The notes below the pieces were generated by a model. The model made no database searches, was not told the origin of the DNA, and saw nothing but the letters and a program-made list of their open reading frames with translations. From assembly GCF_004346225.1 (NCBI RefSeq), contig NZ_SMAJ01000006.1:1-64000 (forward strand): a DNA stretch of 64,000 bases, given 5' to 3'. The position numbers and the translations under genes were made by a program. Positions 45,697 through 54,260 of this stretch are shown here, piece by piece (the first letter of the stretch is position 1; the number at the start of each line of letters is the position of its first letter). The stretch comes from Paralcaligenes ureilyticus (GTDB taxonomy: Bacteria; Pseudomonadota; Gammaproteobacteria; Burkholderiales; Burkholderiaceae_B).

Positions 45697-46590
45697 ATGA
45701 TCTGGAATTTCTCAAAAATGCATGGCGCAGGCAACGACTTTGTCGTGCTCGACGGCGTGCGCCAAAGTATCGACATGACGCCGCAACGCGCGCGCGCCCT
45801 GGCCGACCGCCATTTCGGCATCGGCGCCGACCAAATCCTGCTGGTTCAGGCGCCGCATCACCCCGAAGCCGATTTCCGCTACCGCATCTTCAACTCCGAC
45901 GGCAGCGAAGTTGAGCATTGCGGCAACGGCGCGCGTTGTTTCGTGCAGTTCGTACACGAGCAGGGCCTGTCGGGACGCAACCCTTTGCGTGCCGAAATCG
46001 CCACCGGCCTGCTGACACTCGATCAAGCGGCCAACGGCGAGGTCACCGTCGACATGGGCCAAACCCGCTTCGAGCCCGCCGACGTGTCCTTCGACACTCA
46101 GGGCCTGGCATCCAGAGCCTGCGCCGCCGACACGCTCTGGACATTGCCTCTACCCAACAACACAACGGTGGATCTGTCGCTGGTGGCGATCTCCAATCCG
46201 CACGCGGTACAGCAGGTGGCCGATGTCGACGCGGCCCCGGTCGGCGAACAGGGGCCGCTTATCGAGTCGCACCCTCGCTTTGCCAGACGGGTCAATGCCG
46301 GATTCATGCAAATCGTCGATCGCCGCACGATCAGGCTGCGCGTCTACGAGCGCGGCGCGGGCGAAACGCTGGCATGCGGCACAGGCGCCTGTGCCGCCGT
46401 TGTCGCCGGTATACGCCGCGGGCTGCTCGACAGCCCGGTGCAAGTGCATACGCGCGGCGGGCCGCTGACCATATCCTGGAACGCAACCCAGCTCACCATG
46501 AGCGGCCCGGCGATAACCGTTTTCAATGGCCAGGTCGATATCGATGCCCTCACTCACTCCCTCAACCTCAAGGAACCTCCCAAGCCATGA
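45697..46590 (+). CDS. dapF: Diaminopimelate epimerase
   Basis: A 297-residue cofactor-independent racemase making meso-diaminopimelate for lysine and peptidoglycan. Both active-site cysteines are visible: [20 protein letters not shown] and [20 protein letters not shown]. The opening [16 protein letters not shown] is canonical. The stop overlaps the DUF484 start (ATGA). Confidence 0.96.
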   Translation: MIWNFSKMHGAGNDFVVLDGVRQSIDMTPQRARALADRHFGIGADQILLVQAPHHPEADFRYRIFNSDGSEVEHCGNGARCFVQFVHEQGLSGRNPLRAEIATGLLTLDQAANGEVTVDMGQTRFEPADVSFDTQGLASRACAADTLWTLPLPNNTTVDLSLVAISNPHAVQQVADVDAAPVGEQGPLIESHPRFARRVNAGFMQIVDRRTIRLRVYERGAGETLACGTGACAAVVAGIRRGLLDSPVQVHTRGGPLTISWNATQLTMSGPAITVFNGQVDIDALTHSLNLKEPPKP

Positions 46591-47255
46591 GCTCCGACCC
46601 CATTTCCGCCGAAGACATCGCCCAGTTTCTTAAAGAGAATCCCGAGTTCCTGCAAGACAACGCCGATCTGTTTGCCAGCCTGCGCGTACCCCACCCCCAC
46701 GAGGCGCGCGCGATCTCTTTGGGCGAACGCCAGATCATGACTTTACGCGCCAAAACCAAAGACCTCGAATGGCGGCTCGCCGGGCTGATCGGCAACGCAT
46801 CGGGCAACGAAAAAATCGGCAAAGCCTTAAATACCTGGTGCCGCAAAATGCTGGCCGAATCGGATCCCACCCAACTCCCCGCGCACATTGTGCGCAATCT
46901 GAGCGATCTGTTCGACTTGCCCACTATCGCGCTACGCCTATGGGACTTGCCCAAGCTCGTCGACAGCGAATTCACGCAAGATGTCAATGATCTCGTCAAA
47001 GAATATGCCCGCACGCTGGCCAAGCCTTATTGCGGCCCCTTGCAAGACCAGGAAGTCGCCGGCTGGCTGGGTTCCAAGCCCGCCTCGCTCGCCATCATCG
47101 CACTCAAACCAACGGGGGCCGACGCGCCCTTTGGCTTGCTGGTATTGGGATCCGACGACCCCGATCGTTTCACCCAGGACATGGGCACCAGCTTTCTGGA
47201 CACCATCAACGACCTGGCCAGCGCCAGCTTGAGCCGCCTGTCGGGCGCCGACTGA
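46587..47255 (+). CDS. DUF484 family protein
   Basis: A 222-residue GAF-like protein. The N-terminus [20 protein letters not shown] and [10 protein letters not shown]-like segment are typical of DUF484, followed by a helical [20 protein letters not shown] and a GAF-fold part ([32 protein letters not shown]). Function unknown, but it sits between dapF and xerC in many proteobacteria. Coupled to dapF by a 4-base overlap. Confidence 0.9.
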   Translation: MSSDPISAEDIAQFLKENPEFLQDNADLFASLRVPHPHEARAISLGERQIMTLRAKTKDLEWRLAGLIGNASGNEKIGKALNTWCRKMLAESDPTQLPAHIVRNLSDLFDLPTIALRLWDLPKLVDSEFTQDVNDLVKEYARTLAKPYCGPLQDQEVAGWLGSKPASLAIIALKPTGADAPFGLLVLGSDDPDRFTQDMGTSFLDTINDLASASLSRLSGAD

Positions 47256-47263
47256 ACACGTTC

Positions 47264-48214
47264 ATGCACGTCCTGCCGCCACCAATGGAACAATGGCTGG
47301 CTCACCTGCAAGCCAATCGGCGCTATTCCGCACACACGGTGGACGGTTACCGGCACGACCTGCAGCATCTTGTCGAATGCCAACCCGGCATCGCGATCGA
47401 GTGTGTGACAGAAGGCCACATCCGGCAATCGGTGGCTCGCCTGCACGGGCAGGGCCTGGGGCCGCGCAGCCTGGCGCGCGCCCTGGCCGCCTGGCGCGGA
47501 TTCTATCAATGGTGGTCGCCTCAAGCCGGTCTTACTCATAACCCGGTGGCCGGCATACGGGCTCCCAAAGCGCCGCGCAATTTGCCCAAAGCCCTGTCGG
47601 TCGAGCAGGCGCAGGTATTGCTGGATCACCCGGGCTTGCCGGAGCCCAAGACGCCTATCGAATGCCGCGACCAGGCCATGTTCGAAGTGCTTTATTCCAG
47701 CGGCCTGCGCCTGGCCGAACTGGTCAGCCTCGATTGGCGCTACACACGGGCCGCGGGCTACGAAACGCAAAGCTGGATTCAGCTCGACGAGCACGAAGTC
47801 ACTGTCAAAGGCAAAGGCAACAAGACACGCAGCGTGCCCTTGGGAGGCAAGGCGGTGCAAGCCATCGAACGCTGGCTGGAGGTGCGCAATCAATTGGCAC
47901 CCGAGGGCGCGGCCCCGGCAGATGCGGCAGCGCTGTTTATAGGTGCGCGCGGCAAACGGATTTCGCCCCGGGTGGTGCAGTTGCAACTTGACCTGTTGGC
48001 TACCCGCGCGGGCTTGCCTGTGCATGTGCACCCGCATATTCTGCGCCACAGCTTCGCCAGCCACGTGCTGCAATCGGCGCAAGACCTGCGAGCGGTGCAG
48101 GACATGCTGGGGCATGCCAATATTTCCACCACCCAGATCTACACCCGGCTGGATTTTCAGCACCTGGCAAAAGCCTACGACCAGGCCCACCCGCGCGCCA
48201 ACCGCAAGCGGTAA
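47264..48214 (+). CDS. xerC: Tyrosine recombinase XerC
   Basis: A 316-residue recombinase that resolves chromosome dimers at dif with XerD. The SAM-like N-terminal domain (about 1-90) precedes the catalytic domain with Arg in SSGLRLAELVSL, Lys in VKGKGNKTR, HILRHSFASHVL and the HxxxTxxY end LGHANISTTQIYTRL with the nucleophile Tyr. The frame is open far upstream into DUF484, but the ATG at 47264 gives the family length. Its stop abuts the znuA stop. Confidence 0.94.
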   Translation: MHVLPPPMEQWLAHLQANRRYSAHTVDGYRHDLQHLVECQPGIAIECVTEGHIRQSVARLHGQGLGPRSLARALAAWRGFYQWWSPQAGLTHNPVAGIRAPKAPRNLPKALSVEQAQVLLDHPGLPEPKTPIECRDQAMFEVLYSSGLRLAELVSLDWRYTRAAGYETQSWIQLDEHEVTVKGKGNKTRSVPLGGKAVQAIERWLEVRNQLAPEGAAPADAAALFIGARGKRISPRVVQLQLDLLATRAGLPVHVHPHILRHSFASHVLQSAQDLRAVQDMLGHANISTTQIYTRLDFQHLAKAYDQAHPRANRKR

Positions 48215-49273
48215 TTATTGTTTCTTGGTATCCAAGGCATAGATAAGCTTGCCGGCGTTCCACTCGAACATGCCCAGATACGTGCCCGCCGGCTGATCGG
48301 GAGGAGCCAGCGCGTCGGAATACAAGGTTCCGCCCACCTTGGCGCCGGTTTCACGAGAAATCTGACGGATCAGTTTCGCGTTGCTTATGTTCTCGATAAA
48401 CACCGCAGGAACATGCTCTCGCCTGACCTGCCTGATGATGTTGGCGACTTCTTTGGCCGACGGCTCGGCCTCGTTGGAAATACCGACCGTCGAAATAAAC
48501 TGTACGCCATACGCCTGGCCGAAATAGCCAAACGCATCGTGCGAAGTAACAACCTTGCGCCGCGCCTCCGGAATGGCCGCCAGCGATTGCTTGATGCGGG
48601 CGTCCAGCGTTTTGATCTGCTGCATGTACATCCGCGCATGCTCCCGATAATCGTCCGCATGCCGAGGATCGGCCGCCGCCAGTGCCGCCGTTATGTTCTG
48701 AACATAAATCAGGCCATTGCTCAGGCTTTGCCAGGCGTGCGGATCGATATGTGCGTGGTCGGTCGAATTTTCCTGCGCGTCACGGCCATGGCTGCCAGCG
48801 CCTGCCCGGCTTGCATGTGCATGGCGCCCCGGCGCGCGCTCGTGCTTTTCTTCCATCGCCGCCAGTGCCTGCTCGGCCGGCGTCAGCTCGCGCGGCGTCA
48901 CGCCCTTGCTTGCCACGACCTCTTGCCCCTTGAATCCCGAGGCGGCCACGAGCCGCGGCATCCAGGATTCAAACCCCAGTCCGTTGACAAACAAAACCTT
49001 GGCCTGCGACAAGGCGCGGGCGTCCTTGGGGGTTGGTTCAAAGGTGTGCGCATCGCCATTGGGGCCCACGATCGTAGTCAGGGCAACATGATCGCCGCCG
49101 ATAACCCGAACCATATCGCCCAACACCGAAAAGCTTGCGACGACATCCAGAGGCACCGAGTCGGCTGCGTGAACAAAGGGGCTTGCCACCAGCAGCATTG
49201 CGCCCGCAAGCGCCGACCGTATTTTGCGGGGCAACGACCACGTGTCTATCTTCATTACGCATGCGCCAGACAT
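48215..49273 (-). CDS. znuA: Zinc ABC transporter substrate-binding protein
   Basis: A 352-residue periplasmic cluster A-I binding protein. A signal peptide ends at FVHA. Metal ligands fit GPNGDAHTFEPTPKD, IDPHAWQSLSN, TSHDAFGYF and a C-terminal Asp in GTLYSDAL. A His-rich acidic loop (EEKHERAPGRHAHAS through DHAH) before IDPHAW marks zinc rather than manganese uptake. The ATG at 49273 has GGAGAG upstream; an internal ATG at 49255 lacks one. It follows znuB on the minus strand in a Zur-controlled operon. Confidence 0.93.
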   Translation of the reverse strand: MSGACVMKIDTWSLPRKIRSALAGAMLLVASPFVHAADSVPLDVVASFSVLGDMVRVIGGDHVALTTIVGPNGDAHTFEPTPKDARALSQAKVLFVNGLGFESWMPRLVAASGFKGQEVVASKGVTPRELTPAEQALAAMEEKHERAPGRHAHASRAGAGSHGRDAQENSTDHAHIDPHAWQSLSNGLIYVQNITAALAAADPRHADDYREHARMYMQQIKTLDARIKQSLAAIPEARRKVVTSHDAFGYFGQAYGVQFISTVGISNEAEPSAKEVANIIRQVRREHVPAVFIENISNAKLIRQISRETGAKVGGTLYSDALAPPDQPAGTYLGMFEWNAGKLIYALDTKKQ

Positions 49274-49295
49274 ACACACTCTCCGTACGAAATAA

Positions 49296-50198
49296 TCAAT
49301 TATTTTCACCCATCTGCGACAAACGGCGATGGCGCGCGCGAGCCCGTCTGGCCGCCTGCAGCAGGCCGCCCTGCGGCCCCAGGAATATCGACAAAAAATA
49401 CACCGCGCCCGCGGACAGAATGATGGCGGGCGAGGCCGGCACGTTGGCATGATAAGACACCAGCAAACCAACATAACAGGAAAACACGCCTATGGCCCCA
49501 GCCAACATCATTTGCCAACCGGCCGAGCGCGCCCAGAAACGGGCCGCGGTGGCAGGCAGCATCATGATGCCCACCACCATCAGGGTGCCCAGCACCTGGA
49601 AGCCTGCAACCAGGGTCATGACCAGCAACACCAGAAACACCATATGGCTCAGCGATCCCGGCCCGCGCTCGGCGCGCAGAAAACCCGGATCCAGGCACTC
49701 GACCACCAGTGGCCGGAAAATAACGGCCATCACCACCAAAGTAATGCTGCTGCATATCGTCACCAGCAGCAGAGAGGCGTCATCGAGGCCCAGAATCGTC
49801 CCGAACAGGACATGAATCAAATCCATGTTCGAGCCGCGCAGCGACACCAACAGCACGCCCAGCCCCAAAGAAACCAGATAAAACGCCGCAAAACTGGCGT
49901 CCTCCCGGAGCGGTGTCGCACGCGCCACGGCACCTGCCAGCAGGGCCACGATCAAGCCTGTCACCATGCCCCCTATCGTCATGGCACCCAGGGATAGCCC
50001 CGCGGTCAAAAATCCAACAGCGACGCCAGGCAAAATGGCGTGCGCCATCGCATCGCCCATCAGGCTCATCCGGCGCAACACCAGAAATACACCCAACGGA
50101 CCCGCGGCAAACGCCAGTGCAAACGACCCGGCCAGCGCCCGGCCCATGAATCCATACTCGACAAACGGCGCGAAGAACCAGTCATACAACCACATCAT
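49296..50198 (-). CDS. znuB: Zinc ABC transporter permease
   Basis: A 300-residue membrane protein with about eight to nine helices. FMGRALAGSFALAFAAGPLG and LRRMSLMGDAMAHAILPGVA are the ABC-3 family signature and the site of contact with the ATPase. The start ATG overlaps the znuC stop (TGATG). Confidence 0.93.
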   Translation of the reverse strand: MMWLYDWFFAPFVEYGFMGRALAGSFALAFAAGPLGVFLVLRRMSLMGDAMAHAILPGVAVGFLTAGLSLGAMTIGGMVTGLIVALLAGAVARATPLREDASFAAFYLVSLGLGVLLVSLRGSNMDLIHVLFGTILGLDDASLLLVTICSSITLVVMAVIFRPLVVECLDPGFLRAERGPGSLSHMVFLVLLVMTLVAGFQVLGTLMVVGIMMLPATAARFWARSAGWQMMLAGAIGVFSCYVGLLVSYHANVPASPAIILSAGAVYFLSIFLGPQGGLLQAARRARARHRRLSQMGENN

Positions 50199-50911
50199 CA
50201 ATAGTCCCCCGCGCACAGATGACGCGCCAGATGCAGGTTTTCGGGGGTAAGCACATCGGCCGTCGCCCCCCATCCAACCGCCTGGCCGGCCAACAGCAAA
50301 GCCTGGGGAAACGAAGCCCGCACCATGTCCAGGTCATGCAACACCGCAATCACAGTGCGGCCCTCATCATTCCAGCGCAGCAACAATGCCATCAGATCTT
50401 CGGTCGTTGCGCGATCGACCGCCGCAAAAGGTTCGTCCAGCAGCAAGGTTTGCGCATCATGCAGCAACAAACGGGCAAACAGCGCGCGCTGCAGTTGTCC
50501 GCCCGACAGGGTGCCAATAACCCGCGCGCCGAAATCGGCCATTCCCACCGTCTCCAGCGCCTGCCATACACGCTCGCGCTCAGCGGCGTCGAAACGCCCC
50601 CAGGCCCCTACCCGGCGCCAGGCGCCCATGGCCACCAGGTCATAGGTGCTGATGGGAAAACTGCGATCCAGTTCTCCGACCTGGGGCAGGCACGCCATGT
50701 CGTCACGGGTGTCGCCGCCCAAGCGGATGCGGCCACGCAAAGGACTCAGCACGCCCATGATGCCCTTGATCAGCGTCGATTTGCCCGCCCCGTTGGGGCC
50801 GACAACCGCCGTCAGCGACCCACGCTCAAAAGCTCCGCTCAGATCGCGGATGGCAACGCGTTCGCGCCATCCGAAAGACACTCGATCCAGCTCAATGACT
50901 GCGCCCATCAT
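50198..50911 (-). CDS. znuC: Zinc ABC transporter ATPase
   Basis: A 237-residue ABC ATPase: Walker A VVGPNGAGKSTLIKG, Q-loop CLPQVGELDRSFP, signature LSGGQLQRALFARLL, Walker B TLLLDEPFAAVD and the switch His in VLHDLDMV. Two ATGs are adjacent at 50911 and 50908. Just upstream is a 50-codon frame whose stop lies five bases from this start. Confidence 0.94.
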   Translation of the reverse strand: MMGAVIELDRVSFGWRERVAIRDLSGAFERGSLTAVVGPNGAGKSTLIKGIMGVLSPLRGRIRLGGDTRDDMACLPQVGELDRSFPISTYDLVAMGAWRRVGAWGRFDAAERERVWQALETVGMADFGARVIGTLSGGQLQRALFARLLLHDAQTLLLDEPFAAVDRATTEDLMALLLRWNDEGRTVIAVLHDLDMVRASFPQALLLAGQAVGWGATADVLTPENLHLARHLCAGDY

Positions 50912-50915
50912 CGCG

Positions 50916-51068
50916 TCAAATCCGCCACCAGCCCATAGCCCAGCCGGTCAGGCCCCACATCGCGGCAACGACCAGCGCCACACGAGCGACACGGGCGCCG
51001 CAAGACGCCAGAAGCGCCGAGCCGCGGTAAGAGCGCAGACGATCGGCATGAGCAGGAAGCAAGGACAT
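50916..51068 (-). CDS. Possible 50-residue membrane peptide before znuC
   Basis: A short frame beginning MSLLPAHADRLRSYRGSALL, followed by ASCGARVARV and a hydrophobic end ALVVAAMWGLTGWAMGWWRI. One membrane helix is likely, with a positively charged N-terminal half. It ends five bases before znuC and occupies most of the gap to the Zur box. No strong ribosome binding site is visible. It could be a real small protein or a chance frame that helps reinitiate at znuC. Confidence 0.38.
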   Translation of the reverse strand: MSLLPAHADRLRSYRGSALLASCGARVARVALVVAAMWGLTGWAMGWWRI

Positions 51069-51133
51069 GGATAGCAGGGGCGAGGCGCCCGGGTTTGAGT
51101 CTAAGGAGTGGATGGAGCTGGGCTTACGTACTT

Positions 51134-51151
51134 GTTATGTTATAACATAAC
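51134..51151. promoter_or_regulatory. Zur box
   Basis: GTTATGTTATAACATAAC, a perfect 18-bp palindrome of the form bound by Zur. It lies 42 bases before the zur ATG and upstream of the leftward znu genes, so zinc-loaded Zur should repress both directions. Confidence 0.9.
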
Positions 51152-51192
51152 TATTCTAACATTAGGCTGACGAGCCGTTCCCGCGCACTGCC

Positions 51193-51681
51193 ATGCCAGA
51201 CCGCCCCACCACACCCGCTGTCCTTGCCCGCCAGCTCGACACCGCCGAGTCCCTGTGCCGCTCGCGCGGCAAACGCTTGACACCCATCCGGCGCAAGGTG
51301 CTGGAGATACTCTTGCGCCAGCGGCGCAGCCTGAAAGCCTACGAGCTGCTCGAGGAAATACGGCCGGCGCAGGCCGGCGCCGCCCCGCCCACGGTATACC
51401 GCGCACTGGACTTTCTGGTCGAAGAGGGCTTGATCCACCGCCTGGACGCCATCAACGCCTGGACGGCCTGCCTCGACGCCGCCGGAACACCGCACGACCT
51501 GCTGGTCATCTGCACCGGCTGCGGTGCCGTGGCCGAGTTGAGCGACCCTGCCCTCAGCCGGCAACTGGCACAAAAAGTAGCCCAGGCCGGCTTCACGCTC
51601 TCGACCCACGAAACCGAATTGCGCGCCCTGTGTCAGCAATGCCAGGGACAAGCGCCTCACGCCCATTCACATAACCACTAA
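51193..51681 (+). CDS. zur: Zinc uptake regulator Zur
   Basis: A 162-residue Fur-family repressor. The DNA-binding half has RLTPIRRKVLEILLRQRRSL, KAYELLEEIRP and PPTVYRALDFLVEEGLIHRL. The metal half has TPHDLLVICTGCG and LRALCQQCQ (two CxxC sites for structural zinc) and a His-rich tail (PHAHSHNH). Divergent from the znu operon across the Zur box, hence probably self-regulated. Confidence 0.93.
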   Translation: MPDRPTTPAVLARQLDTAESLCRSRGKRLTPIRRKVLEILLRQRRSLKAYELLEEIRPAQAGAAPPTVYRALDFLVEEGLIHRLDAINAWTACLDAAGTPHDLLVICTGCGAVAELSDPALSRQLAQKVAQAGFTLSTHETELRALCQQCQGQAPHAHSHNH

Positions 51682-51722
51682 GCACCTGGCGGGGGTTGGA
51701 AATGTCGTTTGATGGCCGGATT

Positions 51723-51794
51723 ATGGCACCCACAAGGGGTGCCGCTACTTAGCGTGTCGGGTGGTTTTGTAGCGGCACCCCTTGTGGGTGCCAT
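51723..51794. repeat. Inverted pair of short hairpin units
   Basis: Units 51723-51749 (minus form) and 51768-51794 (plus form), both GGCACCC allele, 18 bases apart. The 336-base gap 51682-52017 holds this pair and the promoter below; I see no gene in it. Confidence 0.88.
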
Positions 51795-51899
51795 CGATAA
51801 TGGCCCGTGACCCACGCCGATATATCCTGCGGAAATCGGCCGTATGAACGCCTCCAGGTGCCTGATTTATCACGAAAATACAATTTTCCAGGGCTCTAT

Positions 51900-51943
51900 T
51901 TGCTCTAAAGCGTATGCTGTGCTGTAATCGCACGTTAAGTTAT
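51900..51943 (+). promoter_or_regulatory. Promoter of the COG0523 gene with Zur-like half site
   Basis: TTGCTC (51900-51905) and TGTAAT (51923-51928) with a 17-base spacer make a plausible sigma-70 promoter. GTTAAGTTAT at 51934-51943 matches nine of ten bases of the left half of the Zur box upstream, at the expected start point; the right half is not conserved. Confidence 0.4.
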
Positions 51944-52017
51944 TTTGCGGTGCAAACTGATAGTTGCCACTCATCCAAGCGTCTTCTGCCTTTTGACCCG
52001 CGCCAGCGAGGCCCATA

Positions 52018-53130
52018 ATGAAAGCCGCTCCTAGTCCGGAGAAAATGGTACCGGTGACAATACTCACCGGTTTTCTCGGTGCAGGGAAAACAACCCTGCT
52101 CAAACGCATCTTGACCGAATATCACGGCCGCCGAATTGCGGTCATCGAAAACGAATTCGGGCCCGAAAGCATCGACACCGATCTGCTGGTGCAAGATAGC
52201 GAAGAACAGATCATCGAACTGAGCAACGGCTGCGTATGCTGCACCGTGCGCGGCGACCTGATGCGCACCTTGACCGATTTGAGCGTCAAACGCGAAGCGG
52301 GCGAACTGACCTTCGAACGCGTCGTGATCGAAACCACCGGCATGGCCAATCCAGGCCCGGTGTGCCAGACCTTTTTCATGGACGACGAGATCGCCGATTA
52401 CTACCGGCTCGATGCCGTCATTACCGTGGTCGATGCCAAACACGGCATGGAAACCCTCGACAAGCAGGAAGAGTCGCAAAAACAAGTGGGCTTTGCCGAC
52501 CGCATCCTGATTTCCAAAAAGGATCTGGTCAACGAGGTCGATTACCAGGCTTTGCGTTCACGCTTGATGCATATCAATCCGCGCGCCTCGATCGAACCGG
52601 TCAACTTCGGTCAAACCGACCTCAAAGCCATCATCGATGTAAGCGGCTTCAACCTGAACTCCATTCTGGACATCGATCCCGACTTTCTGGCCGACGAACA
52701 TCCCGACGCGGCGCACGACCATGAAGACGAGCAAGGTCACGAGCACCACGATCATGACCACGACCACGACGGCGAGTGCGACGACCATTGCGCGCACCAC
52801 CACCAGGATCACCATCACGCCCACCACGACGATGCCATCGGAGCCTTCGTGTTCCGCTCCAACAAGGCCTTCAACCCGGAACGCCTTGAAGAGTTTCTAA
52901 GCGGTATCGTCCAGGTCTACGGCCCGGATCTTTTGCGATATAAAGGCATTCTCTACCTGAAAGGCATTAATCGTCGTATGCTATTTCAAGGCGTGCACAT
53001 GATGATGGGAGCCGAACCCGGAAAACCCTGGATGTCCAACGAAAAACCCAATACCAAAATGGTATTTATCGGTCATAAACTCCCCGAAGAAATTTTTACT
53101 CGGGGTTTGGAGCAATGCCTGGCCTCATAA
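52018..53130 (+). CDS. COG0523 GTPase, zinc metallochaperone type
   Basis: A 370-residue G3E GTPase. Walker A is LTGFLGAGKTTLLKR (18-25), the switch-region motif CVCC follows at 72-75 (NGCVCCTVRGDL), then VVIETTGMANPGPV and a guanine motif like SKKDLV. A His/Asp-rich stretch (about 230-275, many HD repeats) precedes the C-terminal CobW domain. Such proteins insert or store metal; zur, znu and a zinc-independent DksA nearby point to zinc delivery in shortage (ZNG1/YeiR/ZigA-like). GAGG lies before the ATG. Confidence 0.88.
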   Translation: MKAAPSPEKMVPVTILTGFLGAGKTTLLKRILTEYHGRRIAVIENEFGPESIDTDLLVQDSEEQIIELSNGCVCCTVRGDLMRTLTDLSVKREAGELTFERVVIETTGMANPGPVCQTFFMDDEIADYYRLDAVITVVDAKHGMETLDKQEESQKQVGFADRILISKKDLVNEVDYQALRSRLMHINPRASIEPVNFGQTDLKAIIDVSGFNLNSILDIDPDFLADEHPDAAHDHEDEQGHEHHDHDHDHDGECDDHCAHHHQDHHHAHHDDAIGAFVFRSNKAFNPERLEEFLSGIVQVYGPDLLRYKGILYLKGINRRMLFQGVHMMMGAEPGKPWMSNEKPNTKMVFIGHKLPEEIFTRGLEQCLAS

Positions 53131-53198
53131 CGTACCCCGCTGCCGGAGATAGCAACATAGGTAACGAGTGCCAACATCACATATAAAAGAGGTACATC

Positions 53199-53642
53199 AT
53201 GGCAAGCAAATCTGCCGCAACCGCCGTTCAGAATCACCTTCTGACAGAAAAAGAACTGCTGGCGATGCCGGAATCCGACTACATGAATGAAGCCCAGTTG
53301 GCCTTCTTCAGAGATCGCTTGAAACGGCTGGAGCAGGACATTATCAGTAATGCCGGCGCCACCACAGAAAACCTGCGCGAGACTCAGTTCGTGCCCGATC
53401 CGGCCGATCGCGCCACGATCGAAGAAGAGCATGCGCTTGAATTGCGCACCCGCGACCGCGAGCGTAAACTGCTCAAGAAGGTGCAGCAGTCCATTACCCG
53501 CATCGATTCGGGCGAATACGGCTGGTGCGAAGAAACTGCCGAGCCCATAGGGCTGGCACGCCTGCTGGCACGGCCCACGGCCACCCTGTCACTCGAAGCC
53601 CAGGAACGGCGCGAAATGCGCCAAAAGCTTTACGGAGATTGA
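53199..53642 (+). CDS. dksA: DksA, zinc-independent C-T-S-A type
   Basis: A 147-residue RNA polymerase secondary-channel factor acting with ppGpp. The coiled-coil tip shows DPADRATIEEEHALELRTRD, keeping the acidic residues needed for activity. The zinc-finger positions are Cys110, Thr113, Ser131 and Ala134 instead of four cysteines, the pattern of the zinc-free DksA2 of Pseudomonas. AAGAGGT precedes the ATG. It lies 68 bases after the COG0523 gene and upstream of hslVU. Confidence 0.92.
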   Translation: MASKSAATAVQNHLLTEKELLAMPESDYMNEAQLAFFRDRLKRLEQDIISNAGATTENLRETQFVPDPADRATIEEEHALELRTRDRERKLLKKVQQSITRIDSGEYGWCEETAEPIGLARLLARPTATLSLEAQERREMRQKLYGD

Positions 53643-53646
53643 ATGA

Positions 53647-53708
53647 TGGCTTTTTCCTCTTGAACTCTGGGGGTTCGCCTCCAGATAAAGGGTTCAAAGG
53701 AAAAGCCA
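53647..53708 (+). promoter_or_regulatory. Hairpin covering the hslV ribosome binding site
   Basis: TGGCTTTTTCCTCTTGAAC (53647-53665) pairs with GTTCAAAGGAAAAGCCA (53692-53708). Inside, TCTGGGGG and CCTCCAGA form a second stem closed by a TTCG loop (53666-53685). The AAGGA ribosome binding site lies within the right outer arm, paired with TCCTC, and the ATG follows directly. The fold fits a translational switch such as an RNA thermometer. Confidence 0.6.
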
Positions 53709-53709
53709 C

Positions 53710-54243
53710 ATGGAACAATTTCACGCCACCACCATTATTTGCGTCCGGCGCGGCAATCAGGTTGCGTTGGGCGGCGACGGCCAGGTAACGCTGGGCAATA
53801 TCGTCGTCAAGGCCACTGCGCGCAAAATCCGTCGCCTGTATCACGACAAAGTCCTGGCCGGCTTTGCGGGCGCTACGGCCGACGCCTTCACCTTGCAAGA
53901 ACGCTTCGAAGCCAAGCTGGAAAAACATCAGGGCCACCTGATGCGCGCAGCCGTCGAACTAACGCGCGACTGGCGCACCGACCGCGCCTTGCGCCGCCTC
54001 GAGGCCATGCTGATCGTGGCCGACCACGAACATACGCTGGTACTCACCGGCACCGGCGACGTGCTCGAACCCGAGCACGGCCTGGCCGCCATCGGTTCAG
54101 GCGGCGCCTATGCTCAGGCTGCCGCCCTGGCCCTGCTGCACAATACCGAAATAGCGCCTGCCGAGATCGTTAAAAAATCCCTCGAAATAGCCGGCGACCT
54201 GTGCATCTACACCAACCAGAACCACATCGTCGAAACTCTTTAA
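53710..54243 (+). CDS. hslV: HslV protease subunit
   Basis: A 177-residue N-terminal-threonine peptidase forming the inner rings of the HslUV complex. [15 protein letters not shown] shows a short propeptide of six residues plus Ala before the catalytic Thr, as in Bordetella; E. coli HslV has only Met. [11 protein letters not shown] and [17 protein letters not shown] are canonical. Heat-shock control is expected. Confidence 0.95.
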   Translation: MEQFHATTIICVRRGNQVALGGDGQVTLGNIVVKATARKIRRLYHDKVLAGFAGATADAFTLQERFEAKLEKHQGHLMRAAVELTRDWRTDRALRRLEAMLIVADHEHTLVLTGTGDVLEPEHGLAAIGSGGAYAQAAALALLHNTEIAPAEIVKKSLEIAGDLCIYTNQNHIVETL

Positions 54244-54260
54244 CGCCGAGCACCGCCCAT

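Noticed and set aside
47030-47263. Long upstream extension of xerC
   Set aside because: It overlaps DUF484 in another frame and is not part of the XerC family; the ATG at 47264 gives the expected length.
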